A stretch of DNA of 64,000 nucleotides from an uncultured Bacteroidota bacterium. Its GTDB lineage: Bacteria; Bacteroidota; Bacteroidia; 2-12-FULL-35-15. The DNA is taken from NCBI GenBank assembly GCA_903926385.1, contig CAIYIS010000080.1, positions 62,001 to 126,000 of the forward strand, written 5' to 3'. Within the stretch, counting starts at the first letter, position 1, and every line of letters starts with the position of its first letter. The notes under the pieces are model-generated. The model was not told where the DNA came from, ran no database searches, and was given only the letters and a program-made list of their open reading frames with translations. The translations under genes were made by a program, and so were the position numbers. Below, in pieces: positions 1-9,881 of this stretch.

Positions 1-1013
1 TAATTGGAAATTATATTCTTGAAATAAAAGGAATGTATATGGATTACTGGCTGGTGCTGTTTACCACTTCCTGCTTCGCCAATATGCTTGGGTTAAACAT
101 TTCTTCTGCTTTCAATTCGGCAGTTACCATTTACATTCTAATTCCGTTTTTACTCATTCCACAAATATTATTGAGTGGTGTAATTGTAAAGTTCGAAGAG
201 CTTAATCCAAAAATATCAAGTCAGTCTGTTGTGCCTGTTTGGGGCGAAATAATGACTTCGCGCTGGGCTTTCGAAGCTCTTGCTGTCAATCAGTATATCA
301 ATAACGATTACGAAAAAGCTATTTTCCCATTCGAAAAAGAAATCAGTAATTCTTACAGCAAAAAGGTGTATTGGTCGGCTAAGATGAATGACCTGATTGA
401 AGATTACAAAAACAATATAGGTAACCAAACTGAAAAAACAGAAGTGCTGAAACATGAGATAGAAGAGCAAATGCAGGCTGTTCCTTCTGTTTCATTTACC
501 TCATTAAATAAAATTACTTCTGGCAATCGTGATGAAAACACAATTATGGAATTGAAAGAATACATTATTAAACTAAAAAAATATTATTCTGAAAAGTACG
601 ACAATGCTGTGAAAAGCAAAGACGACTGGATGTCGAGTTTTCAGCAAAATGAAAGCGGTAAGGCAAGATATCAGCAATTGCTCAACAATTGTCAGAATAA
701 AAAACTAGAAGAACTGGTAAAGAATGTATCTACCGATTTAGAACCTGTAATTGCCGAAGATGGTAAACTAACCAGCACTTCCGATCCTATTTTCAGAGAT
801 GGCTCTCACGATCACTTTATTCGTTCTCAGTTCTTCGCACCCGGAAAAAATGTATGTGGTAAAACCTATTCTACTTTCCTTGTAAATATTTGTGTTATTT
901 GGGCAATGTCGCTTTTTATGTGGTTGGCTCTTTATTTTGACTGGCTTCGCAAATGCATACGTTACTTTTCCTTCAACAGCGACCGGTTTAAGTTCTTTAA
1001 GAAAAAGAAATAG
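1..1013 (+). CDS. ABC transporter, C-terminal membrane part (5' truncated by window)
   Basis: The frame is open from the first bases, so the ATG at 33 is internal and the gene starts outside the window. Two or three hydrophobic stretches at the start (around residues 5-50 after that ATG), a long charged, largely helical insert (roughly residues 95-235) and a last membrane segment near residues 280-305 are visible. This resembles the ABC-2 type permease half of the ABC proteins with fused ATPase and permease that are common in Bacteroidota; the ATPase part would lie upstream and is not seen. Substrate unknown. The tail is basic and lies after the last membrane span, so it is probably cytoplasmic. 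Confidence 0.7.
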   Translation, partial: IGNYILEIKGMYMDYWLVLFTTSCFANMLGLNISSAFNSAVTIYILIPFLLIPQILLSGVIVKFEELNPKISSQSVVPVWGEIMTSRWAFEALAVNQYINNDYEKAIFPFEKEISNSYSKKVYWSAKMNDLIEDYKNNIGNQTEKTEVLKHEIEEQMQAVPSVSFTSLNKITSGNRDENTIMELKEYIIKLKKYYSEKYDNAVKSKDDWMSSFQQNESGKARYQQLLNNCQNKKLEELVKNVSTDLEPVIAEDGKLTSTSDPIFRDGSHDHFIRSQFFAPGKNVCGKTYSTFLVNICVIWAMSLFMWLALYFDWLRKCIRYFSFNSDRFKFFKKKK

Positions 1014-1076
1014 TCTGCACTTTTAGGTAAGATGTGTGGAGGTGTTTTTAAGTAAAAGACCAAGCACATTTTAATC

Positions 1077-1084
1077 TACCTTTG
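1077..1084 (+). promoter_or_regulatory. Bacteroidota -7 promoter element TACCTTTG
   Basis: A TAnnTTTG match lies 14 nt before the thioesterase ATG, which predicts a very short 5' leader. I see no clear -33 TTG at the usual distance. Confidence 0.5.
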
Positions 1085-1098
1085 TAAAAAAAAATCTT

Positions 1099-1608
1099 AT
1101 GAAACCGAAAACACCAAAAGAATCGTTATCCATACATACCCAAATAGTGTTACCAAACGATACAAATACATTAGGAAATCTGTTTGGAGGAAAATTATTA
1201 CAATGGATGGATATGGCGGCCTCCATTTCTGCGCATCGTCATTGCAGACGTATTGTGGTAACCGCATCAGTAAATAATGTGTCGTTCAACAATCCGATAA
1301 ATCATGCAAGCTTGGTTACGCTCGAAGCTAAAGTTTCGAGAGCATTTAATACTTCCATGGAAGTATTTATTGATGTATGGGTTGAAGATGCAGTAAGTGG
1401 TGCAAAAGAAAAGTGCAATGAGGCAATCTACACATTTGTTGCAGTCGACCAGAACGGCTCCCCCTTGCCTGTTCCTGCATTAATTCCCGAAACGGAAGAA
1501 GAAAAAACAAGATACGAAGCTGCGTTAAGAAGAAAACAATTGAGTTTAATACTTGCTGGGAAACTGAACCCTCACGAAGCCACTGAACTCAAGGCTTTGT
1601 TTCAATAG
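1099..1608 (+). CDS. acyl-CoA thioesterase, hotdog fold (YciA-like)
   Basis: Predicted cytoplasmic thioesterase that hydrolyses acyl-CoA to free fatty acid and CoA. The protein is 169 aa, the usual length for one hotdog domain with a short tail. The segment NLFGGKLLQWMDMAA (about residues 27-41) carries the Asn and Asp expected in the active site of the YciA/BACH group, and it is followed by the family-typical TASVNNVSF strand. The ATG at 1099 fits a TAnnTTTG element just upstream. It stands alone: the ABC transporter ends 85 nt before and the next gene is convergent. Chain-length preference cannot be read from the sequence. Confidence 0.85.
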   Translation: MKPKTPKESLSIHTQIVLPNDTNTLGNLFGGKLLQWMDMAASISAHRHCRRIVVTASVNNVSFNNPINHASLVTLEAKVSRAFNTSMEVFIDVWVEDAVSGAKEKCNEAIYTFVAVDQNGSPLPVPALIPETEEEKTRYEAALRRKQLSLILAGKLNPHEATELKALFQ

Positions 1609-1681
1609 TTGATTTTAAAAAAATGATAAATCAGACATGTAAATTAAAGTCTGATGCAATACAACTTCTGAAGAAAGATGC

Positions 1682-3310
1682 TTAGAAATGAAAGAGTATC
1701 CCGCCCGAAACACCTAACATACTTGGATAGGTTTTAATCGGCACATTGGTGTTAATGGAAGTAATGGATTGTTTAAACGAAGGTTCTGCAAAAACGGATA
1801 TTCGTTGCCAGATGCGATACTGAACACCAATACCGATGCTTGCATTATAATACACTTTGCTTAATCCGGTAATCTCCGGACTGTAGTGGTTACCCGAAAT
1901 ATTATCAGTAATATCTGTCTTTTTTGATGTTAAAAAATTTGCAGCAAAACCAATAGAAATATATCCGCTTAAGCGGTTGCTCCCTATTGAATAATGACAT
2001 TTTAAAGGAACAGAGATGTAATTAAATTTATCAGTCCCGGTAATATTAAGTTTAGCTGTGTCTTGATTGTGCTCAGAATGAGGTGTACTTGCATTATCTG
2101 TATTCGATACCGGAACATCCACCACTCCAAATGTGGTGCTCAGTAAGTAATGAGTTATTCTGGTATGATGATCATTGTCTTCCTCTTCTTCCGAACCTGC
2201 ATCTTTTGATGTTATCATTTTACTGTAATTATACGAACTGCTAATTGATGAATAAACTACATGTGTGGAAATGGACCAATGTTTACCAAACTGATAACCT
2301 AATTTTATTCCAGTTCCGGCAGAGTAATTTATTTTCTCATCCAATGTATTCGAGTTGATATTGGCATCCACTATGTTTGTTACTATTTTATCAGGACTAA
2401 AAAATGCTCCTGCAAAAAACTTGAATGCTTTCATCGGAATAATGCCGGTTACCGGATTAATAATGCCGGTTCCAACTGTGTCAGGAGAATTTTTTGCAGT
2501 AGAAATAGTATCAACTGTGGATGCAGTGGATTTTACCTCTTCTTTTTGTTCATTTAGTGCAGCATTCAAAACTTCATTAACAGTGGTTGATTCTGCCAAC
2601 GTATCAATTGTTGCAGCAGGCATTTCAGTTTTAGTTTCGATTAATGGTGTCTGTGTTTCGGTAACCACAGGGGTTGCATCCGGTATGTTTTCCACTATTG
2701 ATTCAGAAACTGTTGTAGTATTATTTAGTATCGGTTCTGTTATGGTTTCCTCTTTTAATTCTATTTCTTTAGTAGGTTGAGATGTCGCTGTATTATTAAC
2801 AATTGAATTAACAGTGGGTTCTATAATAGTTGATGTTGTTGGTAAATTTTCTTTGTTAATTGTTTCACTTCGTGTTGCAGATTCAAGAGCAAGAGCGGTA
2901 ATATTGTTACTAATCGCAATCAAATTAGACTGTTCGGATTGTTCAGAAATTGAAGTACTTGTTCCGTTTTGAATCTTATTTTCTATTGTTGTAATTTGCT
3001 CAATTTCAGTTGTATTTACTGGTGTGATAGTAGCATCAGCAATATTAGTAACCTGATGATAAGTGCGTGTTAAAGCATGGTCTTTCTTTTTCGAATTATG
3101 ATTTAGAATTAAAAATACGAGAGAAATAACAGCAACTGAGATACCGATGGAAGAATTGAGAACACGACTGTATTTCTTCTTCAAAATGGTTTGATGGGAG
3201 TTCTCTATTTTTTTGTCAATAGAATCCCATACCTTTTGAGAAGGCTTGTTTTCTGATGGTTCTACCACATCACGAAACAGTTTATCTATATCTTCATTAA
3301 ACTCTTTCAA
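1682..3310 (-). CDS. anti-sigma-like membrane protein with C-terminal outer-membrane beta-barrel domain
   Basis: 542 aa. Residues 1-45 are charged and resemble a cytoplasmic anti-sigma N-terminus; one membrane helix follows near residues 52-68; residues about 75-285 are a low-complexity Thr/Ser/Glu-rich linker; and residues about 290-542 read as an outer-membrane beta-barrel domain (PorT-like: alternating strands, terminal aromatic residue F). The start is TTG, overlapping the TGA stop of the sigma gene, which argues for translational coupling. A protein anchored in the inner membrane with a barrel-like C-terminus would have to bridge the periplasm, and the long linker could allow that. It probably restrains the sigma factor encoded upstream. 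The barrel call is by pattern only. Confidence 0.6.
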   Translation of the reverse strand: MKEFNEDIDKLFRDVVEPSENKPSQKVWDSIDKKIENSHQTILKKKYSRVLNSSIGISVAVISLVFLILNHNSKKKDHALTRTYHQVTNIADATITPVNTTEIEQITTIENKIQNGTSTSISEQSEQSNLIAISNNITALALESATRSETINKENLPTTSTIIEPTVNSIVNNTATSQPTKEIELKEETITEPILNNTTTVSESIVENIPDATPVVTETQTPLIETKTEMPAATIDTLAESTTVNEVLNAALNEQKEEVKSTASTVDTISTAKNSPDTVGTGIINPVTGIIPMKAFKFFAGAFFSPDKIVTNIVDANINSNTLDEKINYSAGTGIKLGYQFGKHWSISTHVVYSSISSSYNYSKMITSKDAGSEEEEDNDHHTRITHYLLSTTFGVVDVPVSNTDNASTPHSEHNQDTAKLNITGTDKFNYISVPLKCHYSIGSNRLSGYISIGFAANFLTSKKTDITDNISGNHYSPEITGLSKVYYNASIGIGVQYRIWQRISVFAEPSFKQSITSINTNVPIKTYPSMLGVSGGILFHF

Positions 3311-3894
3311 CCGTGTGAAGCTAGTTCGTATTGCATTGATTTTTCAATCACTTTTTTTAAAATTACCCGTGCATCATGAAGATGTGACCGTGATGTTTCT
3401 TCCGAAATACTCAATAAATTCCCTATTTCTTTATGATTCATTTTTTCGAATGAATAAAGATTAAATACCATTTGATAAGCCGGAGGAAGTTTTTGAATCA
3501 TTCTAATCAATACTTCTGCACTCAACATTTCTAATTCATCCCTTACCGGATTTATTATCGTAAAGTGAATATTTTCAACGTTTATTACATGAGCAAATGG
3601 ACTTGATTTTTTAAAATGTTCTATTGCTGTTAAAACCATGACTTTTCTTGTCCACAGTTCAATCGATTCCATTTTTTTGAATTGTCGAATAGACTCAAAT
3701 AGCTTTACAAAACCAGTTGTTAATACACTTTCGGCTTCCGAATTGCTTCTTGTGTAACGTAAACATAACGACATCATTCTTGGAGCAAGTTGATTATACA
3801 GTATTTGTTGGCATTCACGATCGCCTTTAATACAGTAGTCAATCAATCTTTCCGGATTTAATGATGACTTATTAATTGATGTTATTATGTTCAA
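3307..3894 (-). CDS. ECF-type RNA polymerase sigma factor (sigma-70 family)
   Basis: 195 aa, the size of an ECF sigma factor with regions 2 and 4. Region 2 is at about residues 20-90 (DYCIKGDRECQQILYNQ... LCLRYTRSNSEAESVL), and region 4 at about residues 130-180 (LPPAYQMVFNLYSFEKMNHKEIGNLLSISEETSRSHL), including the helix-turn-helix. The only usable start that keeps region 2 whole is TTG at 3894; the next Met is residue 40. It overlaps the downstream anti-sigma-like gene by 4 nt, so the pair is one regulatory unit. Targets are unknown. The N-terminal half is more divergent than region 4. Confidence 0.85.
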   Translation of the reverse strand: MNIITSINKSSLNPERLIDYCIKGDRECQQILYNQLAPRMMSLCLRYTRSNSEAESVLTTGFVKLFESIRQFKKMESIELWTRKVMVLTAIEHFKKSSPFAHVINVENIHFTIINPVRDELEMLSAEVLIRMIQKLPPAYQMVFNLYSFEKMNHKEIGNLLSISEETSRSHLHDARVILKKVIEKSMQYELASHG

Positions 3895-3898
3895 AATG

Positions 3899-3933
3899 CA
3901 AATTTACTTATTAACAATTACAGAGCAAATATA
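3899..3933 (-). promoter_or_regulatory. two TAnnTTTG -7 elements upstream of the sigma gene
   Basis: On the minus strand TATATTTG (3933-3926) and TAAATTTG (3906-3899) both match the Bacteroidota -7 consensus. The first would give a leader of about 25 nt before the TTG start; the second is too close to be useful for this start. Confidence 0.35.
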
Positions 3934-4033
3934 GAAACATTATTTGTGTTTGTTCGAAAATTGTAGACGAAACGGCCGAATAAAGAGATTAGCGTATTAA
4001 TAACTCCTAATCTTGGTTGATAAATTAAAAAAC

Positions 4034-4067
4034 AAAGCCCCGAGCTTAGTATGAAGCTCAGGGCTTT
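4034..4067 (-). terminator. intrinsic terminator, C10 peptidase gene
   Basis: Near-perfect stem AAAGCCCYGAGCTT with a 6-nt loop, followed on the minus strand by a T-rich run. It lies 22 nt past the stop at 4089. Confidence 0.8.
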
Positions 4068-4088
4068 ATCAGTTTGTTAAAACTAGTA

Positions 4089-6734
4089 TTACTTGATTAC
4101 CACTTTACGATTATACACTTTACCAGCATTGTTAACAGTGATAAAATAGAGACCCGCATCTTTGTCGGTTAAATCGAGTTGAATAAAATCGTTTGAAATT
4201 GCTTTTACATGTTTGGTCATAACAGTTGCTCCTATTACATCATAAACGGTAATGGTTGCATTTTCATCTTCAACTTTTCCAAACCCTACATTAATGATTC
4301 CTCTCGAAGGAATGGGATAAATGGAGATATTTCCTTCCTGAATAGAATTTTGAACCCCTGTAACTACAGAAGGGTTCCATTTATATATACCATCTGATGT
4401 TGGAGAAACATTAAAGCTACCAGCCCAACCTGTATTAATATCTAAAAAGTCAACAGTAGTAAATTGTACAGAACCACTATCAATATTAACAAATGATGTT
4501 CCGTCATTAAAACTAATGGTTGAACCATTACTCGGATAAGAAGCAACATCTACCCAGGTAGAAGTGGTTCCCGGGACAAAAGCCAAATCAGGTGTTTTAA
4601 CAAGATAACCAGTAGGAGCAAGATTTTGCCAGGTGGCGCCTCCATCAGTAGTTTTTTCCATAGCAAATGGAGAGGCTTGTTCCATTGCAATTCCAATATT
4701 AGCATCTTTAAATTCTATTGTGAATGCATCGGTTAAACCTGTTGATGCTACAGACCATGTGGCTCCCATATTGGTAGATTTGTAACATCTTCCCTGATTA
4801 GTTGTAAACCAAATTGTACTTCCAAATGCATCATAATAATTTACGATGCCCGCTTCAGAGGCCTGACAATTCGGTATATTTGAACCCGCAACTTGTGTCC
4901 AAGTTGTTCCTCCGTTAGAGGTAGTATAAATGAAGAAATCTGTTCCGGTTGTGGCTGTAGGGTCACCAACACACACACCGTTATTAGCATCAAAAAAGTG
5001 AACAAAATCTGCCCAGCTGGTTGTGAATGTTGCTGATGGTTGAATATTCCAAGTAGTTCCCCCATCAGTTGTTTTTACAATTGCTCCTCCAGTTCCGCTG
5101 ATTGGGAACATACAAGCGTAAGCATTCATATAATCGAATGCAAAAATATTTGATACTCCGTAGTTAGCTGAGTTGGTGAAATTAATTGTTCCTGGATTCC
5201 AAGTTGCTCCGGCATCATTTGTTTTCGTGAATTCTCTGATATAACCTAATGGATTTGTTCCATCGTAAGCTTTTGCCCAAACTGTATTAGCATCTAAAAT
5301 CTGTATTTGATCAATACCTCTTGAAGGGTTAGCAAATGCAGAGCTTTGTTGAATCCAAACTGTGGGAGCACCCCCAACTTTAATATAACGTTCTTTTGTT
5401 TTTATGTCCGAACCATTAGCATTGGTAGCTTTTAAAGAAACCAAGTGATAACCGTTAGTAGCAAATGTAATTCCTGTTGGGTTTTGAGATGTAGAGGTAG
5501 CGGGTGTTCCTCCGTCAAATGTCCACAACCAAGATGTTGGGCTATTTAGTGATAGATCAGTAAAATCTACTAGTGCGCCAACTGCAGGAATAAGTGAACT
5601 ACCCGAAGCAATGCTGAAATTAGCGATTGGAATCAATGGGTTGAACGGGGTAATACGAATAACAGCAGCACGGTCAGAATTAAACACCATTCCTGATGGA
5701 TTCAATTGAGTAAGGTTGTAATAATTATTAGAACTTCCGCTCCATCCCCAGTTCATATGAAATAGTAAAGTATTAGTGTTATAACCATCACAAACCCATT
5801 CGTGACCAGAACCGGCTGTTCCTGAATTGTCACCTGCTAGCATACATGGACGCCCTTCATTTAATTCTTCTTTTATCAAAGAAAGCCACAAAGCGTCTGT
5901 TGGAAAAGAAGAACGGCTTTTTACTTCGCATGATGGTTGATAGTTAAAGTAATTAATAAAAGAAGGGGGAACCGCTTGTGTAAATGCTCCTGAACCTGCA
6001 GTTTCATAATCCATATTTACCGATATTCCTAAATCAGACATTAAACGAGCTACAGAAGTATTGCCTGATGTAAGCGGCATGGATGACCAGTTATAGGTAG
6101 TAGTACCAAAGTTAGCAGATAATACTCCTGCATAAGTAGAAGTATAAGAATGCGAACCTGTTCCTGTAGTTGGGTAATTCCATTTTTTCATCACCTGTGC
6201 CATTGCTGTAGCCACACATCCTGTAGGAGTTCCCGCAGGAACATAAGTTGCATAAGCACCAGTCTGGTCCCAAGTAGTGGCACAAAGTGGTCCAACAATA
6301 GCATTTGAGCCCTTAGGAAAGTTTTGTGATTTAACCGCATTCCATTGAGCTTTTGTTTCTTTATTCGAATAATTGTTTGTCTTTATATCTTGTATTTCGG
6401 CAACATAAGAATCGAAAAAATGTTGAGCGTTAACAGGAATATTGTTAGGATCATAAATGCCTTCGTAACCATATCCGAGTATTGGTGTCACAGCATCGTC
6501 AGCTGCAACCATTACAAATCCGCCCGAAACGAAATTAAAAGTGTAATAATATGCAGTATTGCCAATTTTCTTTTCGAATTGACTCACCACATTAAAATTA
6601 GTGATAGTACTTGGGGCATAATGTGTATAATACTTTATGGCCACATCCTTTGCATCCACCAGCGAAACGGGCTTTGCAAACATTACAGTGCTCAAAAGCA
6701 CAGTTGCTGAGGTAAAGAGTAGTTTTTTAAACAT
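4089..6734 (-). CDS. secreted C10 family (streptopain-like) cysteine peptidase with PKD domain, YCF48-like repeats and T9SS tail
   Basis: 881 aa. Signal peptide 1-20; Spi-type propeptide about 21-135; C10 peptidase domain about 140-360 with catalytic Cys173 in TGCVATAMAQ and His311 in GSGHEWVCDGY, followed by the family NWGWSG. Then a PKD-type beta domain about 370-455 (SPTSWLWTFDGGTP), a series of YCF48/BNR-like propeller repeats (TTDGGTTWN, TSNGGTTWT and similar, about 460-790) and a type A T9SS sorting tail to the end (YPIPSRG... KVVIK). The protein should be exported by Sec, then moved across the outer membrane and anchored or released by T9SS. Both catalytic residues are present, so it is probably active. 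The propeller may bind substrate or the cell surface. Confidence 0.9.
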   Translation of the reverse strand: MFKKLLFTSATVLLSTVMFAKPVSLVDAKDVAIKYYTHYAPSTITNFNVVSQFEKKIGNTAYYYTFNFVSGGFVMVAADDAVTPILGYGYEGIYDPNNIPVNAQHFFDSYVAEIQDIKTNNYSNKETKAQWNAVKSQNFPKGSNAIVGPLCATTWDQTGAYATYVPAGTPTGCVATAMAQVMKKWNYPTTGTGSHSYTSTYAGVLSANFGTTTYNWSSMPLTSGNTSVARLMSDLGISVNMDYETAGSGAFTQAVPPSFINYFNYQPSCEVKSRSSFPTDALWLSLIKEELNEGRPCMLAGDNSGTAGSGHEWVCDGYNTNTLLFHMNWGWSGSSNNYYNLTQLNPSGMVFNSDRAAVIRITPFNPLIPIANFSIASGSSLIPAVGALVDFTDLSLNSPTSWLWTFDGGTPATSTSQNPTGITFATNGYHLVSLKATNANGSDIKTKERYIKVGGAPTVWIQQSSAFANPSRGIDQIQILDANTVWAKAYDGTNPLGYIREFTKTNDAGATWNPGTINFTNSANYGVSNIFAFDYMNAYACMFPISGTGGAIVKTTDGGTTWNIQPSATFTTSWADFVHFFDANNGVCVGDPTATTGTDFFIYTTSNGGTTWTQVAGSNIPNCQASEAGIVNYYDAFGSTIWFTTNQGRCYKSTNMGATWSVASTGLTDAFTIEFKDANIGIAMEQASPFAMEKTTDGGATWQNLAPTGYLVKTPDLAFVPGTTSTWVDVASYPSNGSTISFNDGTSFVNIDSGSVQFTTVDFLDINTGWAGSFNVSPTSDGIYKWNPSVVTGVQNSIQEGNISIYPIPSRGIINVGFGKVEDENATITVYDVIGATVMTKHVKAISNDFIQLDLTDKDAGLYFITVNNAGKVYNRKVVIK

Positions 6735-7281
6735 ATTTAAGGATTGTTATTTTAGTGAGTGACAAAACTCATGTTTTTTTTCTGATAAACCAAATAATAT
6801 TGATAAATAACTTCAAATATGCGATGGGGAATGTATTTCCTTTATCGATTTAATTGGTGTTCTTTTCTACTTTTAAGGCTCTTTGACTGCATTTTTACTG
6901 ATAGATTACCTAATCGCATCATCCTTGTACTCCTTTCTGTGAGATTGCGTACAATTTCCACAATAATTTGCTACATTTCTATGGGAATGCGTTACTAATT
7001 GACTGATTGAAGACAGTTGCTCGTGAAACTATGCGGAATGACGAATGTTGTTATGCGCACTATTGGGTAATTGCATAAATAAACGTTAGAACTACAGATT
7101 CTTTTCGTTGTTTCATTTTATTTTATTATTAAAGAGGGTAATAATGCCGCAACTAGCGGAATTTGAGTGGGTGTGCTTTTTATTGTATTGTTATTATAGT
7201 TGATTGTTGTTTTCAAATCCAAATTACACAGTGGAATATGTTTTTCAGTTCCACCGCGTAACTTGGGTTTAACCATAGTAT
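6735..7281. other. 547-nt intergenic stretch, no gene seen
   Basis: No coding frame, tRNA or strong hairpin was found. It holds the upstream region of the C10 peptidase gene and the downstream side of the esterase gene. Confidence 0.5.
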
Positions 7282-8586
7282 TTATTCCAGAATTAATTTT
7301 TTAGAAAACACTTTTCCTTCAGAAATAATGTTGATGAAATAAAGGCCATTTGGCAGGTTGTCTCTGTTTATTATGTATGAATCTGTTCTACTATTTACAA
7401 TACTTTTCACGTTTCTTCCCATACAGTCATACATTTCTAACGAAATAGAATGTCCGCTGAAAGCAGCTAAATCAATAACAGCTGTGTTGCTTGCAGGATT
7501 CGGAAATACGTTAAAATCGACATTAGAAGCCAATTCGTTAATGCCTAAAGGTGCTCCGTAATTACAATTCATAGCAGTGTTACAGGTAAAATGTTCCAGA
7601 AAATTTCGTGTAATGTTAATAGTAGAATCTAAATATGCAGCATTTGTGGTTTCAGGTACGTGACCTTGACCAAACCATGTTTCCATACAATTGGGAATAC
7701 CAAGATGATTAGCTCTTACCGCAACCACCGAACTTCCACAAACTTTAAGCAGAGGGTTTCCTAATACAGCTATAGTGGAATATCCGTAAGGAACAGTTCC
7801 ATCAGCAGTTCCATGAAAACTTAGCAAGGGGATATCACCAGTATGCATCCATGTAGTATCGCCCAAAGCACCACAAATATTAACAATTGCCTTTACCGTT
7901 GAAGGATATCCCAGATTTCCGCTTTGTCCTTCTATTCCTCCATGCAATCCGGGTTCACCAGTTGTTGAACCAACGGTAACACCAGTTGTGTCTATATACG
8001 GAGGAAATTCTGATGGCTGATCCAAGTAGGCAAGATGCAACGATGTGAGTGCACCTGCCGAAACCCCAACCATATATATATTATTGGTATCTATTCCGTA
8101 TGTATTACCACCTATACGTGCATCTTTTCTGAAAAAACGTACAGATGCACGCGCATCATGTACCGCACGCATCAGCGCAGCACCGGCATCTGCAGAATCT
8201 ACCGTGTGTTGAGTTGGAATTGGGAAATTAGTCATTCCTAAACGATATTCGATAGAAGCTGTTACGTAACCCATTTTAGCGAATGCTTGGGCCAAAGGCA
8301 CCACATCTACTCCTGTTCTGCTTCCTCCTACAAAGCTTCCTCCATGCACCACTATTACTAATGCACGGTTGGTAGCCACATCACCTACCGGTTGATAAAC
8401 ATCCAGTAATAAACTTTGGGTGGTACCTGTAGCAGTCAAGTTACTTCCGTATACAATGCCAGAAGTAGCAGTTGGTGTGGTAGGAAATACATAATCGTGA
8501 TAGCGATTGCCGACACACTGTGAGAATGATTGCAGTGCGATTACAGCTAGCAAGGCTGCCGAAATAAGAGTGTAGATTTTTTTCAT
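7282..8586 (-). CDS. secreted alpha/beta-hydrolase (carboxylesterase/lipase-like) with T9SS tail
   Basis: 434 aa. Signal peptide about 1-22. The hydrolase domain has the oxyanion-hole motif VVHGGSF (HGG 81-83), the nucleophile elbow GVSAG with Ser176, and a likely acid and His near FHGTADGTVPYG (about 255) and GQGHVPE (about 307). This fits the esterase/feruloyl-esterase-like group acting on ester bonds of plant or lipid material; the exact substrate is unknown. The last 75 residues are a T9SS type A sorting domain (FPNPASN ... GLYFINI ... KKLILE). It follows the FadL gene on the same strand with a 62-nt gap, so the two may share a transcript. Confidence 0.85.
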   Translation of the reverse strand: MKKIYTLISAALLAVIALQSFSQCVGNRYHDYVFPTTPTATSGIVYGSNLTATGTTQSLLLDVYQPVGDVATNRALVIVVHGGSFVGGSRTGVDVVPLAQAFAKMGYVTASIEYRLGMTNFPIPTQHTVDSADAGAALMRAVHDARASVRFFRKDARIGGNTYGIDTNNIYMVGVSAGALTSLHLAYLDQPSEFPPYIDTTGVTVGSTTGEPGLHGGIEGQSGNLGYPSTVKAIVNICGALGDTTWMHTGDIPLLSFHGTADGTVPYGYSTIAVLGNPLLKVCGSSVVAVRANHLGIPNCMETWFGQGHVPETTNAAYLDSTINITRNFLEHFTCNTAMNCNYGAPLGINELASNVDFNVFPNPASNTAVIDLAAFSGHSISLEMYDCMGRNVKSIVNSRTDSYIINRDNLPNGLYFINIISEGKVFSKKLILE

Positions 8587-8648
8587 ATTTAATTGGTTTT
8601 AATTTTCGATAAAGGTAATCATGTGTTATAAATAAAAAAAATATTTCC

Positions 8649-9881
8649 TTAAAAAACGTATTCAATACTTATTCCCGGCACCACCGCTTTGGTTTTGTAG
8701 GTGCCTCCAAAATCGGTTTCCAAATTGGTATCCGTTCTTTTCATTCCTTCTATATATAATAGTGAAGCATCCAGATGAAATTTCTGAGTGAGATGAAAAC
8801 TGGCACCTGCAGTAATTCCTATTTTATTAGCATCGGGTGTTTCCGGTGTTAAATAACCTGCTTTTACAGGCGTTTGATCAAAATAAGTTCCCATGCGCAG
8901 AATCCACTTATTGCTTACATGATATTGTGCACCTAAACGAAATATAAATGCGTTTTGATAGCATCGCGGAGAATGAATATCTGCCAACTTATCTGTATTG
9001 TCAGCAAAATCAATAACAAGCGAGTCGTACGATTTCCATCCAATATAATTTACATCAAAAGCCAAAGTAAGTTTCTTGTTTGGAGCATATCCAAAACCAA
9101 GTGATAAGGTGCTTGGGAGACGAAGGCTTGTGGAAAATGAAGTGGAAGGAAAATATGTGGCAACCGAAGCAGGAGTTGTAAAATCAGCTGTACCATTAGC
9201 AACTTTCACATTTACCTGAGAGCGATAATCAAGCCCCAGCGAAAACTTGTCATTCAGTTTTAAGTACACTCCTGCATTAAAACCATATCCGGAAGCTTTA
9301 CCATTTAAGGTTGCTTCGCCATATTTTCCGGTACTATCCTGAATGGGTACACCTCTTCGCAAGCTAAAATCGCCAGTGGCATAAACAAAACCTGCTCCAA
9401 CTCCAATCTTCTCATTCAATTTAAAAGAAACGGTAGGTTGGATAAAAAATGTTTTTAAATCAATTTCACTTAGCAGAAATTGACCCTGCCAGTCGTCCGG
9501 ATATTGTACGCGACTTCCGAAAGGGTTATAAATAGCTAAACCCATATTCCATTTTTGTGAATTCTTAAATTTATACACTGCATACATAGTAATGGGCGTA
9601 CCAGTGTGGTGTTCGGTATGTGTTACATAACCTAATTCAGAATTCATATAGGTGGTACGAGGAAAAATGAAGCTGCCACCAAAAGATACACTTTTGAGAG
9701 AATCTAAAAATGAAACAGCTCCCGGATTAAAAAACAAAGAAGCGTTATCCAAACAAAGCCCAGTACCTGTATGGCCCATTCCAGTTTGTTTTTGCCCTTG
9801 CAAGTTTATTTGAAACCCTCCGGCAAAAGCAGAAGAGGAAATAAAAAAGAATACTATATATAATAGGTGTCGATTTTTCAC
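8649..9881 (-). CDS. OmpP1/FadL/TodX family outer-membrane transporter
   Basis: 410 aa. Signal peptide 1-20, then the N-terminal hatch motif typical of FadL relatives (GGFQINLQGQKQTGMGHTG, where residues fill the barrel lumen), NP-G-AVSFLD, and amphipathic beta strands to a terminal aromatic residue (EYVF). Members pass long-chain fatty acids or other hydrophobic molecules across the outer membrane. The start codon is GTG, immediately before a classic signal sequence, and I see no better ATG. The esterase gene lies downstream on the same strand; release of acyl products by that enzyme and uptake by this porin would be a sensible pairing, but that is inference. Confidence 0.88.
   Translation of the reverse strand: MKNRHLLYIVFFFISSSAFAGGFQINLQGQKQTGMGHTGTGLCLDNASLFFNPGAVSFLDSLKSVSFGGSFIFPRTTYMNSELGYVTHTEHHTGTPITMYAVYKFKNSQKWNMGLAIYNPFGSRVQYPDDWQGQFLLSEIDLKTFFIQPTVSFKLNEKIGVGAGFVYATGDFSLRRGVPIQDSTGKYGEATLNGKASGYGFNAGVYLKLNDKFSLGLDYRSQVNVKVANGTADFTTPASVATYFPSTSFSTSLRLPSTLSLGFGYAPNKKLTLAFDVNYIGWKSYDSLVIDFADNTDKLADIHSPRCYQNAFIFRLGAQYHVSNKWILRMGTYFDQTPVKAGYLTPETPDANKIGITAGASFHLTQKFHLDASLLYIEGMKRTDTNLETDFGGTYKTKAVVPGISIEYVF

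Noticed and set aside
7100-7260. possible small RNA or gene between C10 peptidase and esterase
   Set aside because: No stable hairpin with T run and no coding frame beyond chance length.
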